From: Bacteroidota bacterium
GTDB taxonomy: Bacteria; Bacteroidota; Bacteroidia; Bacteroidales; Paludibacteraceae
Assembly: GCA_017860295.1 (NCBI GenBank)
Contig: JAFNAS010000011.1
Location: 223,687-287,686, forward strand
Reading direction: 5' to 3'
DNA length: 64,000 bases
Shown here: in pieces, positions 43,149-52,500 of the stretch
Layout of the letters: every line of letters starts with the position of its first letter
How positions within the stretch are numbered: position 1 is the first letter of the stretch
Notes under the pieces: model-generated
What the model saw: only the letters and a program-made list of their open reading frames with translations
Databases searched by the model: none
What the model was told of the DNA's origin: nothing
Position numbers and translations under genes: made by a program

Positions 43149-43283
43149 ATGAAATACAAATATATAGCAGAAATGCACGAATGGTACCAAACTCGTGAAA
43201 AATATCAACCATTAGTATTCGGGTTAGCATCAAATCTGTTGATAATCTTTACTTTTCTGTATGTCGATTTCAATTTATTTTGA
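43149..43283 (+). CDS. Possible small membrane peptide (44 residues)
   Basis: A short frame from the ATG at 43149, MKYKYIAEMHEWYQTREKYQ followed by one hydrophobic helix (LVFGLASNLLIIFTFLYV). It is followed by a T run near 43314. No family recognised and no clear promoter; it may be chance. Otherwise the 508-nt gap between sod and the transketolase genes holds only AT-rich DNA and the promoter at 43451-43481. Confidence 0.25.
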   Translation: MKYKYIAEMHEWYQTREKYQPLVFGLASNLLIIFTFLYVDFNLF

Positions 43284-43450
43284 ATGAAAAATAATCAGGA
43301 CACCCGCAGGAGTTTTTTTTATCTTAATATGGCAAAAACAAAGCTTCTGAAATAAGGCATATAATTATATATATTTCAATATATTATATGCAATAATCCG
43401 TTGGTTGATCAAAAAAAATAATTATTTCTAAATATTTGGTATTTATTTTC

Positions 43451-43481
43451 TTGAGTTTTCTATTATTTGTTATTACTTTTG
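43451..43481 (+). promoter_or_regulatory. -33/-7 promoter for the sugar locus
   Basis: TTGA at 43451-43454 and TACTTTTG (TAnnTTTG) at 43474-43481, separated by 19 bp, 29 nt before the first transketolase ATG. This is one of the best matches to the phylum consensus in the window, and it heads a run of seven same-strand genes. Confidence 0.7.
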
Positions 43482-43510
43482 CAATCGAAGAAAAACGAAA
43501 ATAAGTAATT

Positions 43511-44362
43511 ATGTCTAACGTAACAGAAGCTGTAATTCAACGTCTACAATTACAGTCTGAAAAAATCAGAAAACGGTTGGTGGAGATTGTGTATATGTCT
43601 AAGTCCGGCCATATCGGAGGTTCGCTTTCATCCGTAGAAATAGAAACAGCATTGTATTTCTATGTGATGAATGTCGACTCAAAAAATCCGCAAAAAGAAG
43701 GTCGCGACCGTTTTATTCTCAGTAAGGGTCACAGTATGGAAGCACTCTATGCTACCCTTGCAGCTGCTGGTTTTATCGACAATTCTTTACTTGATACATA
43801 CGGGAAGTTTCAATCACCTCTGGCTGGTCATCCGACCAAGAAAATTCCCGGAATAGAGCTTAACAGCGGGGCATTAGGGCACGGATTGTCTGTAGGTGTT
43901 GGTTTGGCAATAGCCGCCAAGATGGATCAGAAACCGTATCGCACTTATGTTTTGATGGGTGATGGTGAACAAGGTGAAGGCTCTATCTATGAAGCGGCTA
44001 TGTCGGCCAGCCATTATAAATTGGATAATTTGATTGCCATTATTGATCGTAATTGTCTTCAAATTAGTGGAAAAACGGAAGATGTTATGTCGCTCGAACC
44101 GATGCGACAACGATGGGAAGCCTTCGGATGGGAAGTTTTCGACGTCGATGGAAATAATATTGCCGATGTTGTAAACAACTTTGAAAATATGAATTGTAAC
44201 AATAAACCCAAACTGATGATTGCTCATACAACAAAAGGCTGTGGTGTCTCTTTCATGGAAAAAGTGGCTAAATGGCATCACGGAGTGCCCAATGAGGAGC
44301 AGTATACAGAAGCCATTACCGAAATTGAAGACCGTATTAATAGGTTGAGCAAATTATTATGA
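43511..44362 (+). CDS. Transketolase, N-terminal (thiamine-diphosphate PP) subunit
   Basis: One half of a split transketolase, carrying the diphosphate-binding domain. The 283 residues include MSKSGHIGGSLSSVEIETALY, FILSKGHSMEALYATLAAAG (substrate/ThDP histidine), GHPTKKIPGIELNSGALGHGLS, the ThDP motif GDGEQGEGSIYEAAMSASHY with the closing Asn in IIDRNCLQISG, and AHTTKGCGVSFME. The SKGHSMEALY form is unlike the NGHGSMLIYS of full-length housekeeping transketolase and closer to split enzymes of sugar-specific loci such as AptA. The stop overlaps the next start by 4 nt (ATGA), so the two halves are made in step. Confidence 0.92.
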   Translation: MSNVTEAVIQRLQLQSEKIRKRLVEIVYMSKSGHIGGSLSSVEIETALYFYVMNVDSKNPQKEGRDRFILSKGHSMEALYATLAAAGFIDNSLLDTYGKFQSPLAGHPTKKIPGIELNSGALGHGLSVGVGLAIAAKMDQKPYRTYVLMGDGEQGEGSIYEAAMSASHYKLDNLIAIIDRNCLQISGKTEDVMSLEPMRQRWEAFGWEVFDVDGNNIADVVNNFENMNCNNKPKLMIAHTTKGCGVSFMEKVAKWHHGVPNEEQYTEAITEIEDRINRLSKLL

Positions 44363-45300
44363 GTACAGAAAAAAACATGATTCCTTGCCGTAAAATGTTC
44401 ACAGACACACTGGTTGAACTGGCGAGACAAGATAAAGATATTGTGGCAGTAACGACCGACGCGAGAGGTTCGGTTACTTTGGATGCCTTTGCGAAAGAAC
44501 TACCTGCGCAATTTGTAGAACTCGGTATTGCTGAACAAAATGCGGTGGGTATTGCTGCCGGACTGGTTTCTGCAGGAAAAAAAGCATTTGTGTGCGGGCC
44601 TGCCTGTTTTTACGTGGCACGTAGTCTAGAACAAGTAAAAATTGATGTGGCTTATTCGGCCAATCCGGTCAAAATTCTAGGTGTGAGCGGTGGTGTAAGT
44701 TATGGTGCACTCGGATTTTCGCACCATAGTCTGCACGATATAGCTGTGTTGCGTACCTTTCCGGGAATGCATATTGTGTTGCCCTGCGATATCTTCCAAA
44801 CCCGTAAGCTGGTCGAAGAGCTGATCGACTATCCTTACCCCGTTTATATCCGTGTAGGAAGAAATGCCGTACCGAATGTGTATGAATCGGAAAATATCGA
44901 ATTCAAAATAGGCAAAGCCAATCAGATAGCAGAAGGAAACGATCTGGCCATCATTGGAACCGGAGAGACGGTTTATCATTGCCTAGAGGCATCTAAAATA
45001 TTGAAAAAGAAAGGAATAAGTGCCAGGGTGATCGATATGCACACGTTGAAACCTTTCGATAAGGAAATTGTAGAAAAAGCAGCAGTTGAAACCGGACGGA
45101 TTATCACGGTGGAAGAACACAGCATATTCGGCGGATTGGGAAGTGCAGTGACTGAGATCGTATCGCAAAAAAATCCGGTTCCTGTTCGTATTCTGGGTAT
45201 TCCCGACGAATTTGCCATTCATGGGAAACCGTTAGAAATTTTCCATTATTATGGTATCGATACGGAAGGTATAGTGAACGCTGCGCTGCAAATCGGTTAA
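44359..45300 (+). CDS. Transketolase, C-terminal (pyrimidine-binding) subunit
   Basis: The second half of the split enzyme, 313 residues. It has the pyrimidine-domain catalytic Glu in FVELGIAEQNAVGIAAGLVSA, the VSGGVSYGALGFSHHSLHDIAVLRTFP segment with its histidines, and the C-terminal transketolase domain (ISARVIDMHTLKPFDKEIVEKAA, ITVEEHSIFGGLGSAV). It transfers a two-carbon ketol unit between sugar phosphates when joined with the upstream subunit. Coupled by an ATGA overlap to the first half. 1-deoxyxylulose synthase-like proteins are the alternative fold relatives but are single-chain. Confidence 0.92.
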   Translation: MSTEKNMIPCRKMFTDTLVELARQDKDIVAVTTDARGSVTLDAFAKELPAQFVELGIAEQNAVGIAAGLVSAGKKAFVCGPACFYVARSLEQVKIDVAYSANPVKILGVSGGVSYGALGFSHHSLHDIAVLRTFPGMHIVLPCDIFQTRKLVEELIDYPYPVYIRVGRNAVPNVYESENIEFKIGKANQIAEGNDLAIIGTGETVYHCLEASKILKKKGISARVIDMHTLKPFDKEIVEKAAVETGRIITVEEHSIFGGLGSAVTEIVSQKNPVPVRILGIPDEFAIHGKPLEIFHYYGIDTEGIVNAALQIG

Positions 45301-45377
45301 AACAATTTGAAAAGTTACAACAGAAATGTTGTTCTGCAAATTGAGAACAGACTTTATTAAATAATACAAGCTAAAGG

Positions 45378-45406
45378 CCTCCCTTGCAGGGAGGTTTGGA
45401 GGAGCT
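45378..45406. repeat. GC-rich dispersed repeat directly before the FGGY kinase gene
   Basis: CCTCCCTTGCAGGGAGG forms a hairpin and is followed by TTTGGAGGAGCT, which ends 3 nt before the ATG at 45410 and puts a GGAGGA sequence at ribosome-binding distance. It has the same layout as the copy at 40212, and in the opposite orientation to the copy at 48425. Confidence 0.6.
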
Positions 45407-45409
45407 CTT

Positions 45410-46885
45410 ATGAAATACACATTAGCCATCGATCAGAGCACATCGGCTACCAAAGCCATGTTGTTTGATGAAAATACTTCTTTAATTGCCCGTGCATCGG
45501 TCGATCATAAGCAGTTTTATCCACAATTGGGTTGGGTGGAACATGATCCGGAAGAGATACTTGCCAATACCTACAAAGCGGTCGAACTCGTTTTCCAGCA
45601 AAGTGGAATTGAAGCTTCAACGATAAAAGCCGTGGCCATCACCAATCAACGCGAAACTGTGGTGGTATGGGACAAACGTACAGGCAAACCGGTCTACAAT
45701 GCGGTGGTATGGCAATGTAACCGTGGCGCAGCCATTTGCGACCAACTAATCGCTCAAGGTCACGAGCCGATGGTTACCGAAAAAACAGGTCTGATTATCA
45801 ATCCCTATTTCTCCGCGAGCGGTGTAAAATGGATTCTCGATAATGTGAAGGGTGCCCGCGAAGATGCGGAAGCCGGTCATCTGTTGATGGGAACCATCGA
45901 TGCATGGCTCATCTGGAATTTTACAAATGGAGTAAAACACGCCACCGACTATACAAATGCTTCACGCACTTTGCTGTTCAATATCCACACGTTGGATTGG
46001 GACAACGATCTTCTCAGAATATTTACTATTCCTTTGTCTATGATGCCCGAAGCATTGTCCTGCGATGCACATTATGGCACGACAACCCTCAACGGGCTGC
46101 TACCCGAAACTCCCATTGCTGGTGTATTGGGCGATTCGCACGGAGCGCTGGCCGGGCAGATGTGTTTTTCGTCGGGTATGGGCAAAGCCACCTATGGCAC
46201 CGGATCGTCCATTATGGTCAATATCGGAGAAAAGGCATTGCCGGCTCCCAACGGACTGGTTACTTCGGTAGGATTTGCTGCTAATGGTAAGGTATATTAT
46301 GCTTTCGAAGGCAATATTCACTGCACAGGGGCAACTATCAAATGGTTGCAGGATGACTTGCAATTAATCCGGTCGGCTGCCGAAACCGAAATGTTGGCAA
46401 CCTCGGTGGAAAGTACGGATGGTGTTTACTTTGTTCCGGCTTTTGCCGGATTGGGAGCCCCGTGGTGGAACAACAAAGCCAAAGCCCTGATATGTGGCAT
46501 GAGCAGAGGAACCAACAAGGCTCATATTGTTCGTGCAGCCCTCGAATCGATTGCCTACCAAGTAAAAGATCTGATGTCTTTGATTCAAACATCGGGAGTT
46601 GAACTAAAGGAACTGCGTGTAGATGGTGGTCCTGTAAAAAACAAATTTCTGATGCAGTTTCAGGCAGATATGCTTCAGGCAAAAATCAACCGGAGTCCGA
46701 TTGAGGAAGCTTCGGCATTAGGAGCTGTTTTGATGAGTGGCTTTGCCCTGAAATACTGGAAAAGCGAACAGGAAGTCATTGCTCTAAGAAAAGACAATGA
46801 CTATATCGTACCGGCAATGTCGGTAGCAAAAGCACAAATTCTTTATACCGACTGGCAGAAAGCTGTAAAACGGACGTTGATGTAA
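45410..46885 (+). CDS. FGGY-family sugar kinase, glycerol-kinase-like
   Basis: ATP-dependent kinase with the two-domain FGGY fold; 491 residues. Overall it follows glycerol kinase closely: IDQSTSATKAMLFD, LGWVEHDPEEIL, ITNQRETVVVWDKRTGKPVYNAVVWQC (R81, E82), NPYFSASGVKWIL, DYTNASRTLLFNIHTLDWD and GLGAPWW. However, the pocket differs: the GDQQAAL of E. coli GlpK is GDSHGAL here, and the Phe that packs on glycerol in GTGCFML is replaced by GTGSSIM. With an isomerase and transketolase around it, phosphorylation of a ketose is more likely than glycerol. No glpF or glpD is nearby. Confidence 0.9.
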   Translation: MKYTLAIDQSTSATKAMLFDENTSLIARASVDHKQFYPQLGWVEHDPEEILANTYKAVELVFQQSGIEASTIKAVAITNQRETVVVWDKRTGKPVYNAVVWQCNRGAAICDQLIAQGHEPMVTEKTGLIINPYFSASGVKWILDNVKGAREDAEAGHLLMGTIDAWLIWNFTNGVKHATDYTNASRTLLFNIHTLDWDNDLLRIFTIPLSMMPEALSCDAHYGTTTLNGLLPETPIAGVLGDSHGALAGQMCFSSGMGKATYGTGSSIMVNIGEKALPAPNGLVTSVGFAANGKVYYAFEGNIHCTGATIKWLQDDLQLIRSAAETEMLATSVESTDGVYFVPAFAGLGAPWWNNKAKALICGMSRGTNKAHIVRAALESIAYQVKDLMSLIQTSGVELKELRVDGGPVKNKFLMQFQADMLQAKINRSPIEEASALGAVLMSGFALKYWKSEQEVIALRKDNDYIVPAMSVAKAQILYTDWQKAVKRTLM

Positions 46886-46999
46886 CAGCTTGAAAATTTA
46901 TAATATACTCATTGTATTCGCATGTGTTGATTTTCATTTTCAAACTTCCGGATTTTTCAAATTAAATATAGAACACTTAACACTTAAATCAATCGAAAA

Positions 47000-48418
47000 A
47001 TGGCTTACAAACAAAAACTTACCTTTGGGATTATTATCGGCACCAGAGCGTATTTCAATTCGGCATTAGCTGCCGATGTACGGGCAACCGTACTGCAAGA
47101 AGTTAAGGCTCAGGGTCACGATTATGTAATTCTGGATGAATCTGAAACACCGACAGGTAGCATCGAAACTTATGACGATGCAAAAAAATGTGCTGCTCTT
47201 TTCCGTGCCAACCGTGATCAAATCGATGGTATCATTGTGTCTCTACCCAACTTCGGTTACGAGGTGGGCATTGTTAATTCCATCAGTTTGTCGGAACTCA
47301 ACGTTCCCGTTCTGATTCAGGCTTGCGACGATGAAAATGACAAAGTATCGTTGGACAAACGCCGCGACGCTTTCTGCGGAAAGCTTTCGGTCTGCAACAA
47401 TCTATATCAGTACAATATTCCGTTTACGGACACATCGCTCCATACCTATTCCATCCACAGCGAAGAGTTCAAAAAAGACGTGGATAAATTTGCCCGTATT
47501 TGCCGCGTGGTGAACAGCCTACGGAAAGCCCGTATCGGCCAGATCGGTTGCCGTCCTATCGGCTTCCAAACCTGCCGTGCCAGTGAGAAGCTTTTACAAA
47601 ATAGCGGAATCACGGTAGTTCCCGTCGATTTGTCGGAAATACTTGGAGCTGCCAACAAAATGGATAAAGATGCTGCTTCCATCAAAAACCGCATCGAACA
47701 GATGAAAGCCTATGCCAGTGTTCCTAAAGCACTGGAAGAAAAATTGCTGCTTCAGGCTCAGTTTGGGCAGGCCGTAGATAACTGGATTGTCGAAAATGAA
47801 GTTGATGCTACAGCCATACAGTGTTGGGATTCGTTGGAAAAGAATTACGGTTGTGCAGCTTGTTTGACTATGAGCATGATGAGTGACCGTCTGTTCCCAA
47901 GTGCTTGCGAATCGGACATTGCCGGTGCGGTTTCTATGTATGCTCTTATGCAAGCTTCAGGAGTTCCGGCTGTGTTGGCCGATTGGAATAACAATTTTGC
48001 AGAAGATCGTAACAAATGTGTTTGCACTCATTGTGGAAACTTTGCCAAAGGCTTCACAAAAGCCCCGATGGAAGTCGGTTCTCTGGGTGTACTTGGTAAT
48101 GTGCTGGGTCGTGTTAATACGGTGGGTGCCATACTCAGCAAAGTATCCGAAGGAGCTTTTACTTATTTCCGTATCTCAACGGATGATAATTACGGTATCA
48201 TTAAATCGTACCTCGGAGAAGGAAAAATTACCAACGATCCTTACGGAATGGATGGATGTATTGCTGTAACGGAAGTAAACAATCTTCAGGCCTTGATGAA
48301 ATTCATGTGCAAAAACGGGTTCGAACACCATGTAGCAATGACTCGTGGCAATGTAGCTGAGGTTCTTCAGGAGTCCATCGACTCTTATCTTGGCTGGGAA
48401 TTGTACAAACACGAATAG
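47000..48418 (+). CDS. L-fucose/L-arabinose isomerase-fold aldose isomerase
   Basis: A 472-residue protein of the FucI/AraA-like isomerase superfamily, which interconverts an aldose and a ketose with Mn2+. The metal ligands can be placed: E304 in SACESDIAGA and D328 in VLADWNNNF are 24 residues apart, the same spacing as E337-D361 in E. coli FucI, and a late histidine H443/H444 in FEHHVAMTRG matches the third ligand. The N-terminal domain (FGIIIGTRAYFNSALAAD, IIVSLPNFGYEV) is Rossmann-like. It is shorter than true FucI (about 590) and its sugar is unknown. It precedes the permease gene by 101 nt. Confidence 0.85.
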   Translation: MAYKQKLTFGIIIGTRAYFNSALAADVRATVLQEVKAQGHDYVILDESETPTGSIETYDDAKKCAALFRANRDQIDGIIVSLPNFGYEVGIVNSISLSELNVPVLIQACDDENDKVSLDKRRDAFCGKLSVCNNLYQYNIPFTDTSLHTYSIHSEEFKKDVDKFARICRVVNSLRKARIGQIGCRPIGFQTCRASEKLLQNSGITVVPVDLSEILGAANKMDKDAASIKNRIEQMKAYASVPKALEEKLLLQAQFGQAVDNWIVENEVDATAIQCWDSLEKNYGCAACLTMSMMSDRLFPSACESDIAGAVSMYALMQASGVPAVLADWNNNFAEDRNKCVCTHCGNFAKGFTKAPMEVGSLGVLGNVLGRVNTVGAILSKVSEGAFTYFRISTDDNYGIIKSYLGEGKITNDPYGMDGCIAVTEVNNLQALMKFMCKNGFEHHVAMTRGNVAEVLQESIDSYLGWELYKHE

Positions 48419-48424
48419 ACTGTT

Positions 48425-48454
48425 CCTCCACCCCCCCTCCCCACAAGGGAGGGG
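48425..48454. repeat. GC-rich dispersed repeat after the isomerase gene
   Basis: CCTCCACCCCCCCTCCCCAC followed by AAGGGAGGGG, a hairpin-forming copy of the CCTCCC/GGGGAGG family, 6 nt after the isomerase stop. It is in the opposite orientation to the copy at 45378, so the two bracket the kinase and isomerase genes. Confidence 0.55.
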
Positions 48455-48519
48455 AATATATATCTGCTATAGCAGATTGTTTTTATTCGTTAGTTCTAAA
48501 ATCTTTTATCTAAAACACA

Positions 48520-49524
48520 ATGACACTTATTCAAAATTATGTGCCTGCTATTATCTTTCTGATATTTAGCATGATATGCTGGGGATCATGGGCTAATACC
48601 CAGAAAATGGCTGCAAAAACCTGGCGTTACGAGCTCTTCTACTTCGATTTCGTTTGGGGTCTTCTCCTCACCGCCGTTGTGGCCGCTTTCACTCTTGGAA
48701 GTTTCGGTTCCGACGGACGCTCTTTTATGCAAGACATTGCTCAAGCCGACGGAACCAGCATCATGTATGCCCTGACCGGTGGCATCGTATGGAATTTAGG
48801 AACATTTCTACTGGTTGCTGCTATGGCTATCGCCGGTATGGCTGTCGGTTTTCCCATCGGCGGAGGACTGGCTTGGGTACTTGGCATCATTGTCAATTTT
48901 ATTATTGCCGGAGCGCAAGGCAATAATGTTTCTCTTTTGTTTACTGGTGTAGCATTAATTGTGGTCGCTATCTTTTGTTGCATGGCAGCTTATAAAAAAC
49001 TGGTAGCCGGTAAACAACAAACCACAACCAAAGGCATTGTCGTTTCATTGCTGGCTGGTCTCACCATCGCCTTTTTCTACGGACTGGTAGTAAAATCGCT
49101 CGATCCTGCCTACGTAAGCGGCGGCACAGGCAACCTCACTCCTTTCACCGGTGTATTTTTCTTTACCATCGGAGCCGTAATCAGCACTCCGATATTCAAC
49201 CTCTTTGTGATGCGTCATCCGGTTCAGGGCGAGAAACTATCTATCAAAGATTATTTCAAAGGCGATCTGAAAACGCACCTTATTGGCGTTTTGGGTGGTA
49301 TCATCTGGATGTCGGGTATGGTAATCAGCTTTATGGCTGTTCCTAAAGCGGGTCCTACCATTTCGTATGCGCTCACCAACGGAGCTCCCGTTGTGGCTAT
49401 GTTCTGGGGCGTATTTGTATGGAAAGAATTTAAGTCTGCTCCCAAAGGCACCAATCTCTTACTAACAGCCATGTTTTCGTTATTTATCCTCGGATTGATT
49501 GTGATTACACTATCGAAGATATAG
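48520..49524 (+). CDS. Ten-helix sugar permease of the DMT/ribose-transporter (RbsT-like) group
   Basis: A 334-residue inner-membrane protein with about ten hydrophobic helices. MICWGSWANTQKMAAKTWRYELFYFDFVWGLLLTA and LVAAMAIAGMAVGFPIGGGLAWVLG are the hallmark of the group seen in Bacteroides as the permease of ribose and nucleoside loci and related to plant ureide permeases. The role fits import of the free sugar from the periplasm after SusC/SusD uptake. A glucose/ribose GRP-type assignment is an alternative name for the same fold. It lies 49 nt before the SusC gene. Confidence 0.85.
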   Translation: MTLIQNYVPAIIFLIFSMICWGSWANTQKMAAKTWRYELFYFDFVWGLLLTAVVAAFTLGSFGSDGRSFMQDIAQADGTSIMYALTGGIVWNLGTFLLVAAMAIAGMAVGFPIGGGLAWVLGIIVNFIIAGAQGNNVSLLFTGVALIVVAIFCCMAAYKKLVAGKQQTTTKGIVVSLLAGLTIAFFYGLVVKSLDPAYVSGGTGNLTPFTGVFFFTIGAVISTPIFNLFVMRHPVQGEKLSIKDYFKGDLKTHLIGVLGGIIWMSGMVISFMAVPKAGPTISYALTNGAPVVAMFWGVFVWKEFKSAPKGTNLLLTAMFSLFILGLIVITLSKI

Positions 49525-49573
49525 AAGCTTGATTTTTTATGTTTTATAATTTTTTTAATTAACCAATTTCTGA

Positions 49574-52500
49574 ATGAAAAAAGATGAGAGAAAAAGTCCG
49601 GAAATGTATTTTCGGACACATTGGAACAAACAGTCAAAGCATACATTTAAGAGGATATTCTTCTTTATTTCCCTCTTTTTAGCTTTGCAAAATGTAACGG
49701 CTCAGGAAGCCGCAAAAATTAGTGGCGTTGTAAAAGACGACAGTGGTGAATCTTTACCAGGTGTTTCGGTTGTGGTAAAAGGAACATCTATTGGCACCAT
49801 TACGGATGCTAATGGGAAGTATTCTCTTGAACCCAAAACCAAATCCGGAATTTTGGTATTCTCTTTTATTGGCATGGACAGGAAGGAAGTCCGTTTTAAT
49901 GGTTCTGACGTTCAAAACATACAACTATCGAGTTCTACAATCAATCTGAACGAAGTTGTTGCTGTGGGCTACGGAAGTGTGAAAAAAAGGGATCTTACAG
50001 GTGCTGTGGCATCAGTAAAAAGTCAGGATATTACTTTGCGTCCTGGCTCCAATCCAATGGAAGCTCTGCAGGGAAAAGTGGCTGGTTTGGATATTACTCG
50101 TACGTCAGGCGAGCCTGGTGCAGGAGTAAATATGCAATTACGTGGTACGCGTTCTATTAGTGCCGATGGTACTCCTTATTTTTTAATTGATGGTTTACCC
50201 GGTGATTATTCCACTTTGAATCCGAATGATATAGAATCGATTGAAATACTGAAAGATGCATCTTCAACAGCTGTTTACGGTTCGGCAGGTGCAAACGGGG
50301 TTGTTATTATTACAACCAAAAAAGGTAAAGCCGGAAAACTAACGGTTGATTTCAATGCGTATTATGGATATAATGGGTGGTCGATTATTCCGGAGATGCG
50401 TACCGGCGAATCGTACTTAGAAACCAAACGCGATGCATATAAATATGTGTGGGATTCGACCAATAATAAATGGACAACAACAGGAGCACAATGGCAATCG
50501 GCGGCTGATGACGAAACAATCTTTGGTGCTACAAGATATGCTATTTATAAGCAAGGGCAGTTTGTAGATTGGGCCAAAGAATTTCTACGAAAAAGTGCCG
50601 GTACGCAAAATTACAGCTTAAGCATTTCGGGAGGTAATGAAAAAACCAAAGGGTATGTTTCTTTCAACTATACCGATGAAAAAGGACAATATTACGGGGA
50701 TGATTATAAACAATATTCCTCTAACATGAAAGTAGATCATAACTATAAAAAGTGGCTTTCGATAGGAAGTAGTATGCAGGCTTCGTACGTGATCAGAAAT
50801 AGAGCTCAAGATAAACTGGAAAATGCGTTAACTACCGATCCACTAGTTAGGACACACAATGACGATGGTACTCTGAATACCAATCTTGGCAACAACGTGT
50901 ATAATCTTCTGCTCAACTACCAACCGGGTGTATATGCCAATAAAGATAACAATTTTAGAATCAATGTAAACCCATATATTGAAATTAAACCGATAAAAGG
51001 GTTAAGTATATTATCACGTGTTAGTGGATGGTTCACTTATAACAATAACTATAAATTCGATGGCATTGGTTCGGTAAATTATACGTATAATAATGGACAA
51101 ATTGCTAAAGCACAAATTACTCAAAACCGCTCTTATGGGTATCAGTGGGAAAATGTCTTGACATATAACTTCAATATTGCTAAAGATCATGATTTCACTC
51201 TCACGGGGGTTACTTCTTGGAGTGACAACCAGAATCTTTACACCTCTATGTATGAGAGCAACATATTAACTAACAACTTTAAATGGTATAATTTTACGAA
51301 TGATGTTAACACGACTGCTTCATCATCATACGACATGAAAAAAACGATGGGACTGGTTGCGCGCCTTAACTATTCCTATTTAGGTAAATATCTCTTTTCT
51401 GCTTCTGTACGTCACGATGGCTCATCCGTTTTGTACGAAACAAAGCATTGGGACAATTTTCCTGCCGCGTCGGCAGCATGGAGAATCTCTGATGAAAAAT
51501 TTATGGCTTTCGCAAAAAATTGGTTAGATAACCTCAAGCTTCGTGTCGGATGGGGTATTACGGGAACTGCGAAAATTAATCCTTACAGTTCTGTACAAAA
51601 TCTAGAAAGTACTAATATGTCGTTGGGTGGTGTAACTCAGTCGATTTATCGCTACACGCAGTATCTGACTAATCCGGATTTAGGATGGGAAAAATCGTAT
51701 AACACCAACATTGGTCTGGATGCAATGCTCCTTAAGAACCGCATTGATATTTCATTGGATTATTACATTACCAAAACCAACGGCGTTATCTATAGTGTTT
51801 CTTCACCATCGCTATATGGTACCTATTTGCCAAATAATCAGTATCTTAAAAATGTCAATATTTGTCAAACAAAAAACAGAGGTCTTGAGCTCACATTAAA
51901 TACACGCAACATTGTTACCAAAGATTTCCAATGGAATTCGGCGGTTACTTTTGCATCGAGCAAGGATGAAATTCTTACGTTAACTGGCGGTTCGAACAAC
52001 TATATTAGTAATGGTTCATATACGCTTGCTATTGGCCAGCCTGTCAATTCATTCTATAACTACAAGCTAAATGGTGTTTGGCAAATCGGGCAAGAAAAAG
52101 ATGCAGCTGTATTTGGTGCAAAACCGGGAGAGCTGAATGTAAATGTTCCGGGTATGACCCGACTTGAAGCGGGTGTTTATGTAAAAACCGCTACCGATGG
52201 TACACAAACCTACTATTATTCTGATCTTACTGCTGCAAAGAAATACAATTCCAACCTCACAGCGGCAATTTCAAAGTACTCCTATAGTAGCAAGGATTAC
52301 CAGATTTTGGGACATAATAATCCGGACTGGTCACTTGGATTTCAAAATACATTCAAATACAAAAATTTTGATTTAAGTATATACACATATCTCAGATGGG
52401 GACAAATGATTAGCTATAACATGATGGGGTGGTATCAGCCTAGTGCATTTGCTATCAATGCAAGTCCCTCAAGAACGATTCCTAAATCATTCAATTACTG

